Assembly (NCBI RefSeq): GCF_000014425.1
Contig: NC_008530.1
Location: forward strand, 496,001-560,000
Length of the DNA stretch: 64,000 bases
Reading direction: 5' to 3'
Source: Lactobacillus gasseri ATCC 33323 = JCM 1131
GTDB lineage: Bacteria; Bacillota; Bacilli; Lactobacillales; Lactobacillaceae
The stretch's first letter is position 1. The number at the start of each line of letters is the position of its first letter. The notes below the pieces were generated by a model. It was given only the letters and a program-made list of their open reading frames with translations, had not been told where the DNA came from and ran no database searches. The position numbers and the translations under genes were made by a program. Of the stretch, positions 1 to 7,835 are shown piece after piece.

Positions 1-1
1 T

Positions 2-1456
2 GGTCCATACGTTAACTTTGCAATTGATCATGCTAAGCTAGTTAATGCAACTTTAAATGATGTTTTGACAGAAAAAGACCATTTTGGTGATCAGCAATTA
101 GGCAAAGGTAATGTGCCAATTGATATGTCATCTCCTAACATTGCTAAGCCAATGTCAATGGGACACTTGCGTTCTACTGTTATTGGTAATTCGATTGCTA
201 AAACTTTAGAAAAAGTTGGCTACACTCCAATTAAGATTAATTATCTTGGAGATTATGGTACCCAGTTTGGTAAATTGATTACTGCTTACCGCTTATGGGG
301 CAATGAAGAGGACGTTAAGAAAGACCCAATTACTAATCTTTTCCATTATTACGTTAAATTCCATGAAGAAGCTGAAAAAGATCCTAAGTTAGATGATGAA
401 GGACGTGCTGCCTTTAAGAAGCTTGAAAATGGGGACGAGGAAGAAATTAAGTTGTGGAAATGGTTCCGCGAAGTTTCTCTACAAGAATTTAACCGTATTT
501 ATAAAGAATTGGGCGTAACCTTTGATTCATACAACGGTGAAGCCTTCTTTAACGATAAAATGCAACCAGTAGTTGATGAATTGAGAGAGAAGGGATTGCT
601 AGAAGAATCTCGCGGTGCTCAAGTTGTTAACTTAGGTGAAGATGAAAATCCAGCATTAATCTTAAAATCTGATGGTTCTAGTCTTTATATGACTCGTGAT
701 CTAGCTGCCGCATTATACCGTAAAAAAGAGTATGACTTCGTTATGTCTCTTTATGTTGCTGGTGGTGAACAAAGCGGTCACTTTAAGCAATTAAAACAAG
801 TTTTGAAGAAAATGGGATATGACTGGGCAGACAATATTCACCACATTCCATTTGGTCTAATTACTCAAGGCGGTAAAAAGTTATCAACAAGAAAAGGTAA
901 TGTTGTCTTTTTAGATAAGGTATTGAAAGATGCCGTTTCTTTAGCAGAGCAACAAATTGAAGAAAAGAATCCTAACTTAGCTAATAAAGACCAAGTAGCT
1001 CATGATGTCGGCGTTGGTGCAGTAGTATTTCACGACTTAAAGAATGATCGAATGGATAATTTTGACTTTGACTTAGAAGAAGTTGTTCGTTTTGAAGGGG
1101 ATACTGGTCCATACGTTCAATACACCAATGCTAGAGCACAGAGTATCTTGCGTAAGGCAAATAAAGAAATCTCAATGGATAATTTGAGTTTAAATGATGA
1201 TTGGTCATTTGCTGTTGCTAAGGCTATAGCTGATTTCCCAGCTATTGTAGCAAAAGCTTCAGAAAAATTTGAACCATCAATTATTGCCAAATATGCGTTA
1301 GATTTAAGTAAAAAATTTAATAAATATTATGCAAATGTGAGAATTTTAGATGAAGACGATCAATTAAATGCTCGTCTTGCATTAGTTCAAGCAACTTCAA
1401 TTGTTTTAACTGAAGCCTTAAGACTTTTAGGTGTAAATGCGCCTAAAGAAATGTAA
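2..1456 (+). CDS. argS: Arginyl-tRNA synthetase, 5'-truncated by window edge
   Basis: Class I aminoacyl-tRNA synthetase that charges tRNA-Arg in the cytoplasm. The reading frame is open from base 2, so the N-terminal part lies outside the window; about 484 residues are visible of a family length near 560. Visible family marks are the HIGH-type signature [16 protein letters not shown] near the start, a KMSKS-type loop LSTRKG in the middle, and the C-terminal DALR anticodon-binding region, including [14 protein letters not shown]. The TTG at base 65 is an internal Leu, not a start. No strong terminator hairpin is visible between the stop and fba. Confidence 0.97.
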   Translation, partial: GPYVNFAIDHAKLVNATLNDVLTEKDHFGDQQLGKGNVPIDMSSPNIAKPMSMGHLRSTVIGNSIAKTLEKVGYTPIKINYLGDYGTQFGKLITAYRLWGNEEDVKKDPITNLFHYYVKFHEEAEKDPKLDDEGRAAFKKLENGDEEEIKLWKWFREVSLQEFNRIYKELGVTFDSYNGEAFFNDKMQPVVDELREKGLLEESRGAQVVNLGEDENPALILKSDGSSLYMTRDLAAALYRKKEYDFVMSLYVAGGEQSGHFKQLKQVLKKMGYDWADNIHHIPFGLITQGGKKLSTRKGNVVFLDKVLKDAVSLAEQQIEEKNPNLANKDQVAHDVGVGAVVFHDLKNDRMDNFDFDLEEVVRFEGDTGPYVQYTNARAQSILRKANKEISMDNLSLNDDWSFAVAKAIADFPAIVAKASEKFEPSIIAKYALDLSKKFNKYYANVRILDEDDQLNARLALVQATSIVLTEALRLLGVNAPKEM

Positions 1457-1567
1457 TATTTTTCAAAATAAAAATATTCACTGAATTTTTTTGAGCTAAA
1501 GTATGTTAATTTTTGCACTAATGGGTTAAACTAATGATGTGTTAAAAATTTAGGAGGTATTTTTTTA

Positions 1568-2485
1568 ATGGCTTATTTAGTAAATGGTAATGACATTTTC
1601 AAAGCTGCTCGTGAAAACCACTATGCTGTAGGTGCATACAACACTAACAACCTTGAATGGACTCGCGCACTTTTAAGAGGTGCTAAGGAAACTAGAACTC
1701 CTTTATTGATTCAAGTTTCTACTGGTGCTGCTAAGTACATGGGTGGTTACAAGACTGTTAAGGATTTAGTTCTTAACGAAATGGACAACATGGATATCGA
1801 TGTTCCAGTTATTTTGAACTTGGACCACGGTGACTATGAATCTGCTAAGGAATGTATCGCACTTGGTTACTCATCAGTTATGTTTGATGGTCACAACTTA
1901 CCAACTGACGAAAACTTAGCTAAGACTAAGGAAATCGTTAAGTTAGCTCACGAAAGAGGTATCTCTGTTGAAGCTGAAATCGGTAAGATTGGTGAAAACC
2001 AAGGTGCCGATGGCGGTGAATTAGCATCTGTTGAAGACGCTAAGACTTTCGTTGCTGCTGGTGTTGACAAGCTTGCTTGTGGTATTGGTAACATCCACGG
2101 TGTTTACCCAGAAGGCTGGAAAGGCTTGAACTTCGATCGTTTGAAGGAAATCGCAGAAGCTGTACCAGGTGAACCACTTGTTCTTCACGGTGGTTCTGGT
2201 ATTCCTCAAGACCAAATTGAAAAGGCAATTAAGTTAGGTATTGCTAAGATCAATATCAACACTGAATTCCAATTAGCATTCCAAGCTGCAACTCGTAAGT
2301 ACATCGAAGACAAGATGGACTTAGACAAGGGCAACAAGGGTTACGACCCACGTAAGCTTTTGAGAGCTGGTACTGACGCAATTACTGATTCTATGAAAGA
2401 AATGATTTCATGGATGGGTACTGCACCAATCGACTCAAAGGAATCATCAGTTAAGTTTGACGAAGCTTCATTAAACGAAGAATAA
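1568..2485 (+). CDS. fba: Class II fructose-1,6-bisphosphate aldolase
   Basis: Zinc-dependent glycolytic aldolase (305 residues) that interconverts fructose-1,6-bisphosphate with glyceraldehyde-3-P and DHAP. Metal-binding and phosphate-binding motifs are visible: LNLDHGDYE near residue 80, VEAEIGKIG near 135, CGIGNIHGVYP near 170, LHGGSGIP near 208 and NINTEFQ near 230. The ATG follows a strong AGGAGGT ribosome binding site. Codon choice is strongly biased to GAC, AAC, GGT and AAG, as expected for a highly expressed gene. It stands alone between argS and a strong terminator. Family members acting on tagatose-1,6-bisphosphate look similar, but the isolated setting favours the glycolytic enzyme. 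Confidence 0.96.
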   Translation: MAYLVNGNDIFKAARENHYAVGAYNTNNLEWTRALLRGAKETRTPLLIQVSTGAAKYMGGYKTVKDLVLNEMDNMDIDVPVILNLDHGDYESAKECIALGYSSVMFDGHNLPTDENLAKTKEIVKLAHERGISVEAEIGKIGENQGADGGELASVEDAKTFVAAGVDKLACGIGNIHGVYPEGWKGLNFDRLKEIAEAVPGEPLVLHGGSGIPQDQIEKAIKLGIAKININTEFQLAFQAATRKYIEDKMDLDKGNKGYDPRKLLRAGTDAITDSMKEMISWMGTAPIDSKESSVKFDEASLNEE

Positions 2486-2500
2486 TCAACTAATTCTATT

Positions 2501-2533
2501 AAAAAAGACCTCAGTTTTTCTGGGGTCTTTTTT
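2501..2533 (+). terminator. Rho-independent terminator of fba
   Basis: The stem AAAAAGACCTCAG pairs with CTGGGGTCTTTTT across a short T-rich loop and runs into a T tract, 16 bases after the fba stop codon. Confidence 0.9.
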
Positions 2534-2554
2534 GTTTAGGTGAGATAAATAGCA

Positions 2555-2872
2555 ATGCATGTCGAATTTTACGAAAAGGGTTGTAAGAGCTTCTTTAAAA
2601 AGTACAATAAGCAAAAAGATATTATTGTAAAATTGGTCGAAGCTGCAATTGATAAAGAAGTAGCTAGTGGGATGACGAAGGTTAAATTGGCGACCAGAAA
2701 AAGAGTAAATGATAAAAATATTTATGAATTTCGGCTTAATGCTGGCACAATAGGTTCGATTCGAATTGCATTTTCAACTTTCGATAAAAAAACAATAGTC
2801 TACTTTATTAGCAAAAACCTTCAAAAATCAGCATTTAGTAAAGATTTTGACAAAATAATTGCTAAGCTATAA
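2555..2872 (+). CDS. RelE/ParE-superfamily-like small protein (orphan)
   Basis: 105 basic residues. The layout resembles RelE/HigB (Gp49-like) mRNA interferases: an N-terminal helical pair (EKGCKSFFKKYNKQKD) followed by a strand-rich core with KNIYEFRLN, SIRIAFST and KTIVYFISKNLQKS, the usual order of conserved segments in this fold. It starts at ATG with a modest AGGTGA 11 bases upstream. No antitoxin-like HTH gene follows; the next gene is an acetyltransferase 48 bases downstream. If it is a toxin homologue it is unpaired here, and it may be a domesticated or inactive copy. The family call rests on pattern only. Confidence 0.5.
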   Translation: MHVEFYEKGCKSFFKKYNKQKDIIVKLVEAAIDKEVASGMTKVKLATRKRVNDKNIYEFRLNAGTIGSIRIAFSTFDKKTIVYFISKNLQKSAFSKDFDKIIAKL

Positions 2873-2920
2873 TAAAATATTTTTAGCGCTATATATATTA
2901 AAAAGTAAGAGTTTATTACT

Positions 2921-3346
2921 ATGAAAATTTTGAAAATTAATGCTCTTGATCAAGAAACAGAAAATAAATTATTAGTAATTTGGGAAATCAGCGTTAGAGC
3001 TACGCACAATTTTTTATCAGATCCAGAAATTAATAATATTAAAAAATATGTTCCTCATGCTTTAAGAGGAGTATCGCATTTAATTGTTGCATATGATGAG
3101 AATGAACCAGTTGCTTTTATGGGAATCAATGACCAAAAGTTAGAGATGCTTTTTGTTGATGCTAATCAGCGTGGAAACGGAATTGGCAAAGCCTTGATTA
3201 CTTATGGTATTGATAATTTAGATATTAATGAGCAGAATCCAGGAGCTCGTGGTTTTTATGAACATATGGGATTTAAAGCAGTAGAAAGATCTGAGTTTGA
3301 TGATCAGGGAAATCCTTATCCGATTTTAGTAATGAAAGGAGATTAA
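2921..3346 (+). CDS. GNAT family N-acetyltransferase
   Basis: Acetyl-CoA-dependent N-acetyltransferase of 141 residues. The acetyl-CoA loop is visible as LFVDANQRGNGIGKAL (Q/RxxGxG/A) near residue 85, followed by INEQNPGARGFYEHMGF, the motif B region typical of YjaB-like GNATs, and a C-terminal DDQGNPYPILVMK tail. Substrate unknown. The ribosome binding site (AGTAAGAG) is weak. It probably shares a transcript with the monooxygenase-like gene 23 bases downstream, since a terminator occurs only after that gene. Confidence 0.85.
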   Translation: MKILKINALDQETENKLLVIWEISVRATHNFLSDPEINNIKKYVPHALRGVSHLIVAYDENEPVAFMGINDQKLEMLFVDANQRGNGIGKALITYGIDNLDINEQNPGARGFYEHMGFKAVERSEFDDQGNPYPILVMKGD

Positions 3347-3369
3347 AGTTTACAGAAAGAAGTGATCAC

Positions 3370-3702
3370 ATGTCTTTAACAGTTAATCTTTATTACACTG
3401 GTAAAAGCGGAAGTGCTCGTAGATTTGCTGAAGAAATGGAAAGTAGCGGTGTGGCTGATCGTATTAGACAAGAGCCAGGCAATGAAAAATACGATTATTT
3501 CATTCCTATGAATGACCCAGAAACGATACTTTTGATTGATAGCTGGAAGAACCAAAAATCTTTAGATGCTCATCATGCTTCGCCAATGATGAAAGAATTA
3601 GCAGATTTACGTGAAAAGTATGATCTTCATATGCATGTTGAACGCTATGTTTCGGATGAAAATGGGATGCCAGATACGGATCAAAAGTTTATTAGAAAAT
3701 AG
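3370..3702 (+). CDS. Antibiotic biosynthesis monooxygenase (ABM) domain protein, putative quinol monooxygenase
   Basis: A single ABM ferredoxin-like domain of 110 residues. ABM proteins are small dimeric cofactor-free oxygenases (YgiN type) or stress proteins. The pattern is visible: N-terminal strand LTVNLYYTG, a helix with SARRFAEEMESSG, the central DYFIPMNDPETILLIDSWKN strand pair, the DAHHASPMMKEL helix, and a C-terminal HMHVERY strand. Its substrate cannot be read from sequence. It lies 23 bases after the GNAT gene and is followed by a terminator, so it probably ends a two-gene transcript. Confidence 0.75.
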   Translation: MSLTVNLYYTGKSGSARRFAEEMESSGVADRIRQEPGNEKYDYFIPMNDPETILLIDSWKNQKSLDAHHASPMMKELADLREKYDLHMHVERYVSDENGMPDTDQKFIRK

Positions 3703-3710
3703 TAACAAAA

Positions 3711-3742
3711 AAACTCGTTGACCTATCAATCAACGAATTTTT
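3711..3742 (+). terminator. Rho-independent terminator
   Basis: The stem TCGTTGA/TCAACGA has an 8-base loop and is followed by ATTTTTG, directly after the ABM protein gene. Flanking A and T runs could also let it act on the minus strand for the small gene at 3790-3897. Confidence 0.8.
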
Positions 3743-3789
3743 GCGTTCAATACTAAAAATAGAGGAAAATGAAGAATAGAATTATAGAT

Positions 3790-3897
3790 TTATTTCCGAC
3801 GAACCTTTACAGGAACTGGAACTGGTTTATTTACAATAGCGGCATTTGCAGCAAGTACTGCCATAGCGCTAACTCCTAGAACTAATAATAATTTCAT
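3790..3897 (-). CDS. Small 35-residue membrane or secreted peptide, unknown function
   Basis: A short frame in an otherwise empty 436-base gap. ATG at 3897 is preceded by AAAGAAAGGA with 8 bases of spacing, a good ribosome binding site. The peptide begins MKLLLVLGVSAMAVLAANAA, a hydrophobic stretch like a signal peptide or membrane anchor with small residues where signal peptidase could cut (ANA-A), then a Pro/Val-rich segment (KPVPVPV) and a basic end (KVRRK). The charge pattern suggests a membrane-inserted micropeptide or an exported short cationic peptide. No homologue recognised. The terminator at 3711-3742 lies just downstream on its strand. Confidence 0.5.
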   Translation of the reverse strand: MKLLLVLGVSAMAVLAANAAIVNKPVPVPVKVRRK

Positions 3898-4092
3898 TAA
3901 ACCATTCCTTTCTTTATTTGATTGATATCCATCTTAAAGTGAAGTTGTGAATTTTTTGTGACTTATATTTAAGAGAAAATCTAAAAAACTATAAATAATT
4001 TTATTCCCTTTATAAATACGAACAATTTCGCAATATTAAGTAAAAATAATTAATAAATAAGTGTAAAAAGACTAAAAAAATCTCTTTATTTA

Positions 4093-4101
4093 TGTTAAAA
4101 T
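4093..4101 (+). promoter_or_regulatory. Extended -10 promoter element of hpt
   Basis: TGTTAAAAT (TGn plus TAAAAT) lies 38 bases before the hpt start. No convincing -35 is seen, which is common for extended -10 promoters. The rest of the 3898-4138 gap is AT-rich and holds nothing else recognisable. Confidence 0.5.
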
Positions 4102-4138
4102 TTCATCATTGACGATTTTAGTAAAGAGGAATTACAGA

Positions 4139-4675
4139 ATGAATAACGATATCGAACGTATATTGTATACTCAAAGCGACTTAGATAGTCGTATGGATGA
4201 AATGGCTGCGGAATTAAATGTAAAGTATAAGGACGAAGAGCCGATTGTCGTGCCCGTCTTAAATGGAGCCATGATTTTTGCTAGTGACATGATTAAGCGA
4301 TTGAATTTTAAGTTGACTATTGATCCGATTAAGGCTTCTAGTTATGCTGGTACGCAATCAACTGGAGAAGTAAAGATTACGCAGGATATTAAGTCAGATG
4401 TAAAAGATCGTCCAGTAATTTTTATGGAAGATATTATTGATACTGGCCGGACTTTACAAGCACTCAGTGAAGTCATGAAAGGTCGTGGAGCTAAGAGCGT
4501 TGAAGTTGTTGCAATGCTTGATAAGCCAGAAACACGTGTAGTAGATTTTCATGCTGATTATTACGGTTTTAAGGCACCAGACGAGTTTTTAGTTGGCTAT
4601 GGCTTAGATTATAATGGCCTATATAGAAACCTGCCTTATGTGGGAATTTTAAAGCATGAAGTTTATGCTAACTAA
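4139..4675 (+). CDS. hpt: Hypoxanthine phosphoribosyltransferase
   Basis: Purine salvage enzyme that transfers phosphoribose from PRPP to hypoxanthine or guanine. It has 178 residues, the normal length. The PRPP-binding signature VIFMEDIIDTGRTL is at residues 93-106, the flexible-loop SSYAGTQSTGEV near 68, and the base-recognition region ending in DEFLVGYGLDYNGLYRNLP near the C-terminus. The ATG at 4139 is chosen over an upstream TTG because AAAGAGGA precedes it by 8 bases. It is followed after 11 bases by a GMP-synthase-like amidotransferase, probably co-transcribed. Confidence 0.93.
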   Translation: MNNDIERILYTQSDLDSRMDEMAAELNVKYKDEEPIVVPVLNGAMIFASDMIKRLNFKLTIDPIKASSYAGTQSTGEVKITQDIKSDVKDRPVIFMEDIIDTGRTLQALSEVMKGRGAKSVEVVAMLDKPETRVVDFHADYYGFKAPDEFLVGYGLDYNGLYRNLPYVGILKHEVYAN

Positions 4676-4686
4676 GGAGAACGGTA

Positions 4687-5355
4687 ATGCGTGTAAATGT
4701 TTTACAACATACTCCAAACGAAGGACCAGGTTCAATTAAAACTTGGGCTGATCAACATCACTATGAATTCTATGTTTATCATCCTGAAACTTTTGGTAAA
4801 CTGCCAACTGTGGAAGAAACAGATTTATTAATAATTCTTGGCGGACCAATGAGCCCTAATGATGATTTAATTTGGATTGAGCAAGAGAGAAAATTAATTA
4901 AAGCAATGCTTGATGCGCATAAACCAATGTTTGGTGCATGTCTTGGTGGACAACAAATTGCAAAAACTGTGGGTGCTAAGGTTTTAGATGCTCCCCATAA
5001 AGAAGTTGGATGGGCACCGGTTTATTTGAAGGATCAGACTATTTCTAATATCCCGGAAAAATTAATAGCTCTTCATTGGCACCAGCAAATGTTTGAAATT
5101 CCAGAAGGAGCTAAGTTATTGTTCTCAAGTGATTTAGTAAAGAATCAAGGCTTTTTACTTGGTGATAATGTGATTGGTTTACAATTTCATTTTGAACCAG
5201 AAGAAGATAATGTGAGAGAAATTGCAATTAATGATGTTGATTATCCATTAGAGAATAATGATTTACATCAAACTGTTGAAGAAATTATTGCTCATGGGGT
5301 ACCGAAAGAAAATCAGAAAGTAATGTTTAAATTACTTGATTTCATTACTAAATAA
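4687..5355 (+). CDS. Class I glutamine amidotransferase-like protein (GMP synthase amidotransferase-type)
   Basis: A stand-alone 222-residue GATase1 domain. The catalytic triad is visible: nucleophile Cys85 in GACLGGQQ, and His168/Glu170 in LQFHFEPE; the oxyanion segment LGGPMSPND is near residue 51. Family members of this length hydrolyse glutamine or gamma-glutamyl compounds; many are annotated only as GMP synthase-like. There is no synthetase (ATP-PPase) domain, so it is not GuaA. It starts 11 bases after hpt with AAGGAG overlapping the hpt stop, so the two are likely co-transcribed. A link to purine salvage is suggested only by position. Confidence 0.85.
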   Translation: MRVNVLQHTPNEGPGSIKTWADQHHYEFYVYHPETFGKLPTVEETDLLIILGGPMSPNDDLIWIEQERKLIKAMLDAHKPMFGACLGGQQIAKTVGAKVLDAPHKEVGWAPVYLKDQTISNIPEKLIALHWHQQMFEIPEGAKLLFSSDLVKNQGFLLGDNVIGLQFHFEPEEDNVREIAINDVDYPLENNDLHQTVEEIIAHGVPKENQKVMFKLLDFITK

Positions 5356-5430
5356 TAAGTGTAAATTCTAGACTACTAATAAAAAGTAAGCTAATATAAA
5401 GCTGTAAGTTTTTCGAGGAGGAAAATAATT

Positions 5431-6063
5431 ATGGCGAAGATTTTTATTTTTGGTGGTTCTGGAAGAGTTGCTACAGACTTAATTAAAGACTTAGTAGCAG
5501 ATGGCAATACTATAACAGCAGCCGCACGCCATCCAGAAAATATTATTCAACTTGATGGTGTTACGGCAGAAAAATTAGATTTACATGCTGATGTTGATAA
5601 TATTGCCAAGCAAGTAAAAGGTTTTGATGCAATTTACTTTACTGCTGGTTCACGTGGTAAAGATCTTATTCAGACAGATGCCATGGGGGCAATTAAGACA
5701 ATGATGGCTGCTGAAAAGGCAGGCGTTAAGCGTTACATTATGCTCAGTTCGATGCTTAGTCTAGATATTAATTCATGGAAGAAGATTCCAAGCTTAGAGG
5801 ATTATTTAGCAGCTAAGTTCTTTGCAGATACTTATTTGATGGATTCTACGGACTTGGAATATACTATTTTACAACCAGGTAGTCTTACTGAAGCAGCTGG
5901 AACAGGTAAAATTCAGCTCGATGTTAAAGCGACCGATTCAAATCCAATCCCTGATGTTGCTGAGACATTAGCAGCAATTTTGAAATATCCGAATACAATT
6001 GGCAAGATTATTCCAATGAGTAGTGGTAAAACGTCAATTGATGATGCTTTGAAAGAAATTTAA
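5431..6063 (+). CDS. NAD(P)-binding atypical SDR oxidoreductase / NmrA-like protein
   Basis: A Rossmann-fold protein of 210 residues, YhfK/YwnB-like. The dinucleotide-binding glycine motif FGGSGRVATDL is at residues 7-17, followed by AAARHPENI (the second strand, where Arg suggests NADP preference), AIYFTAGSRG near 70, and YIMLSSMLS near 105. The canonical SDR YxxxK is replaced by an atypical YLAAKFFAD segment. Family members bind NAD(P) and may reduce small carbonyls or act as redox sensors. A GAGGAGG ribosome binding site precedes the ATG. A strong terminator follows. Confidence 0.82.
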   Translation: MAKIFIFGGSGRVATDLIKDLVADGNTITAAARHPENIIQLDGVTAEKLDLHADVDNIAKQVKGFDAIYFTAGSRGKDLIQTDAMGAIKTMMAAEKAGVKRYIMLSSMLSLDINSWKKIPSLEDYLAAKFFADTYLMDSTDLEYTILQPGSLTEAAGTGKIQLDVKATDSNPIPDVAETLAAILKYPNTIGKIIPMSSGKTSIDDALKEI

Positions 6064-6071
6064 TAAAGAGG

Positions 6072-6098
6072 AAAAGGCTCCATAACGGAGCCTTTTTT
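6072..6098 (+). terminator. Rho-independent terminator, probably bidirectional
   Basis: AAAAGGCTCC and GGAGCCTTTTTT form a GC-rich stem with a 5-base loop. It sits between the convergent oxidoreductase and methionine sulfoxide reductase genes and could serve both. Confidence 0.88.
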
Positions 6099-6119
6099 AG
6101 TCTTAAGAAAGTAAGCTAT

Positions 6120-6578
6120 TTAAAATTTGAAAATATTAGAAATTGCTTCTAAATATTTTTGATCTAATTCATCAAAATTAGCAATTTTAGTTGAATCAAA
6201 GTCAAACACACCCCATAATTCACCATTTTTCTTAAAAATAGGAATAACAATTTCAGAATTTGAATCACTATCACAAGCAATATGTCCTGCAAACTCATGT
6301 ACATTTTTTACAATTTGAGTTTGCCTTTCTTTTGCAGTTGTTCCGCAAACTCCTTTACCAATAGCGATATGCACGCAGGCTGGTTTTCCCTGAAATGGTC
6401 CAAGGATTAATTCATGGTTTTTGTAGCGATAAACACCAGCGAAGTTAACATCATTGAGTGCATTAAACAATAGCGCAGAAACATTTGCTGTATTTGCAAT
6501 CCAATCGCTTTCTCCGTCTACTAGAGCTTCAGCTTGTTTTACTAATAATTGGTAGTTGTTTTCTGTTGTTGCTGACAT
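6120..6578 (-). CDS. Free methionine-(R)-sulfoxide reductase, GAF domain
   Basis: Reduces free methionine-R-sulfoxide with thioredoxin and so protects against oxidative damage (fRMsr family). A single GAF domain of 152 residues. The three family cysteines are present at Cys68 (QGKPACVHI), Cys78 (GKGVCGTT) and Cys102 (GHIACDSDSNSEIV), with the same 10- and 24-residue spacing as in E. coli fRMsr. It is transcribed alone on the minus strand, divergently from the bacteriocin-like gene. The ATG is preceded by a GAGGTACC segment. Confidence 0.92.
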   Translation of the reverse strand: MSATTENNYQLLVKQAEALVDGESDWIANTANVSALLFNALNDVNFAGVYRYKNHELILGPFQGKPACVHIAIGKGVCGTTAKERQTQIVKNVHEFAGHIACDSDSNSEIVIPIFKKNGELWGVFDFDSTKIANFDELDQKYLEAISNIFKF

Positions 6579-6715
6579 AAGTGGTACCTCAATTTTTAGT
6601 AAATTTATTTAATTTTAACACTTATAAAACATTTAATAGAGAAAATTATATTTTTAATTTAAACATTTGTCTTTCTTCACATCCTAATCAGATTTATGTT
6701 AGCAGTTTACTTTAT

Positions 6716-6744
6716 TTGTTGTCTGGATTCAAATCGCTCATAAT
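6716..6744 (+). promoter_or_regulatory. Promoter of the helveticin-like gene
   Basis: TTGTTG and CATAAT are separated by 17 bases, 42 bases before the start codon. No repeats typical of peptide-induced bacteriocin promoters are visible here. Confidence 0.5.
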
Positions 6745-6786
6745 AAAATTGAGAGAAGGATAAATAAAGAAAGGATTTGTCCAGTT

Positions 6787-7782
6787 ATGATTGGAAAAGA
6801 AACTCAAATACGTTTAGTAAATAAATTAGAAAATATACACCATGTTGTTGTTCAGGCTTCAGCAATCGATGGAAATAACGTTTTTGCTTTGCAGCTCCTT
6901 CATAAACAGAGTGATGTTATTGTTTATCAAACTCCAAATGATAGTAAAACTGTGACTTTTAATGAGGATCATCCAATTTTATACTTGAAAGGACCAAATT
7001 CAGCCGGTACAGCAGGTGGACATACTCAAACTTGGGTACAAAGTGGAGAAAACAATAAGTGGTTTGTAGGTACTAAGCCTAAGCGGCATGGCAATACTTA
7101 TTGGACTACTCAAATTGCGCGCGTAGCAGTTTCTGGATATCAAACTCAAACTTTTACCAATAATACTGAATTACCACGACTTTCTTATCTTAACCGAGCA
7201 GGCTCAGGTTATGGTGATGGAAGTGTGGCTTATCCCGGAAAGGATTTAGTTAGGGTAGAAGCAGCTGTTTCACCGAATAGACAATATTTTTTGATTGCAA
7301 GTATTGACATCAACCATACAGGGCATTTTGCTGTCTATAATCTTGATGAAGTTAATAAAAAGCTAGATGAAGCAGAAGAAAAGACTGAAGATATTAATAT
7401 TCAAAATTTGAATTGTCTAGGCGCGTTTAATGTCCCGCATTTTAATGATCAAAAGATTATTTCAATTCAAGGTTACGGTATTGATGATAATAAGAATATT
7501 TACATTTCTAGTCAGCCTAGCCCGTATACAACTTTTTTAGGATTTCCAAAACAAGGCAAACCACGTGAAATTGTTAAAATTCCCTGGGGAATATCCGATC
7601 CAAGTAAATGGTCAGTGGTAAATTTAGACAACAGTTTAAAATTAGATGCACTGAACTTTTGCACTGAATTTGAAGGAATTCAAGTAACTGGTGATTGCCT
7701 TTATTTGACTGTTGCCTATCATCAACGAAACAGTGATCTGACGACTTTGATGAATCGAATATATCAGGTTGAAAAATTTTAA
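6787..7782 (+). CDS. Helveticin J family class III bacteriocin-like protein
   Basis: 331 residues. It matches helveticin J, the large heat-labile bacteriocin of L. helveticus (333 residues), over its whole length from memory of that sequence. Shared blocks in order are GGHTQTW, QIARV, PRLSYLNRAGS, EAAVSPN, GHFAVYNLDEVNKKLDE, SIQGYGID, NIYISSQ, IVKIP and LTVAYH. These look like repeats of a beta-propeller fold. There is no signal peptide and no double-glycine leader, as is also true of helveticin J, so the export route is unclear. AAAGGA precedes the ATG. No immunity gene or dedicated transporter is adjacent: the flanks are fRMsr (divergent) and tag. Activity is not proven by sequence. Confidence 0.88.
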   Translation: MIGKETQIRLVNKLENIHHVVVQASAIDGNNVFALQLLHKQSDVIVYQTPNDSKTVTFNEDHPILYLKGPNSAGTAGGHTQTWVQSGENNKWFVGTKPKRHGNTYWTTQIARVAVSGYQTQTFTNNTELPRLSYLNRAGSGYGDGSVAYPGKDLVRVEAAVSPNRQYFLIASIDINHTGHFAVYNLDEVNKKLDEAEEKTEDINIQNLNCLGAFNVPHFNDQKIISIQGYGIDDNKNIYISSQPSPYTTFLGFPKQGKPREIVKIPWGISDPSKWSVVNLDNSLKLDALNFCTEFEGIQVTGDCLYLTVAYHQRNSDLTTLMNRIYQVEKF

Positions 7783-7813
7783 AAATAGGCAGACTATTGC
7801 GTCTGTCTATTTT
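7783..7813 (+). terminator. Rho-independent terminator
   Basis: AAAAATAGGCAGAC pairs with GTCTGTCTATTTT (one G-T pair) immediately after the helveticin-like stop codon. Confidence 0.85.
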
Positions 7814-7821
7814 GTTATAAT
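7813..7821 (+). promoter_or_regulatory. Extended -10 promoter of tag
   Basis: TGTTATAAT is a perfect extended -10, overlapping the 3' end of the previous terminator. Transcription would begin near 7828, only about 8 bases before the ATG at 7836. Confidence 0.55.
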
Positions 7822-7835
7822 TGGTGAAAAAGGGG

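Noticed and set aside
2021..2228. Minus-strand frames within fba
   Set aside because: Shadows of a highly biased gene; no start signals or protein features.
4109..4138. N-terminal extension of hpt from a TTG
   Set aside because: No ribosome binding site before the TTG, overlaps the expected transcription leader; ATG 4139 has AAAGAGGA and matches the family N-terminus.
6581..6763. 60-codon frame on the plus strand between fRMsr and the helveticin-like gene
   Set aside because: AT-rich, begins inside the divergent leader, no ribosome binding site, overlaps the promoter of the bacteriocin-like gene and has no recognisable features.
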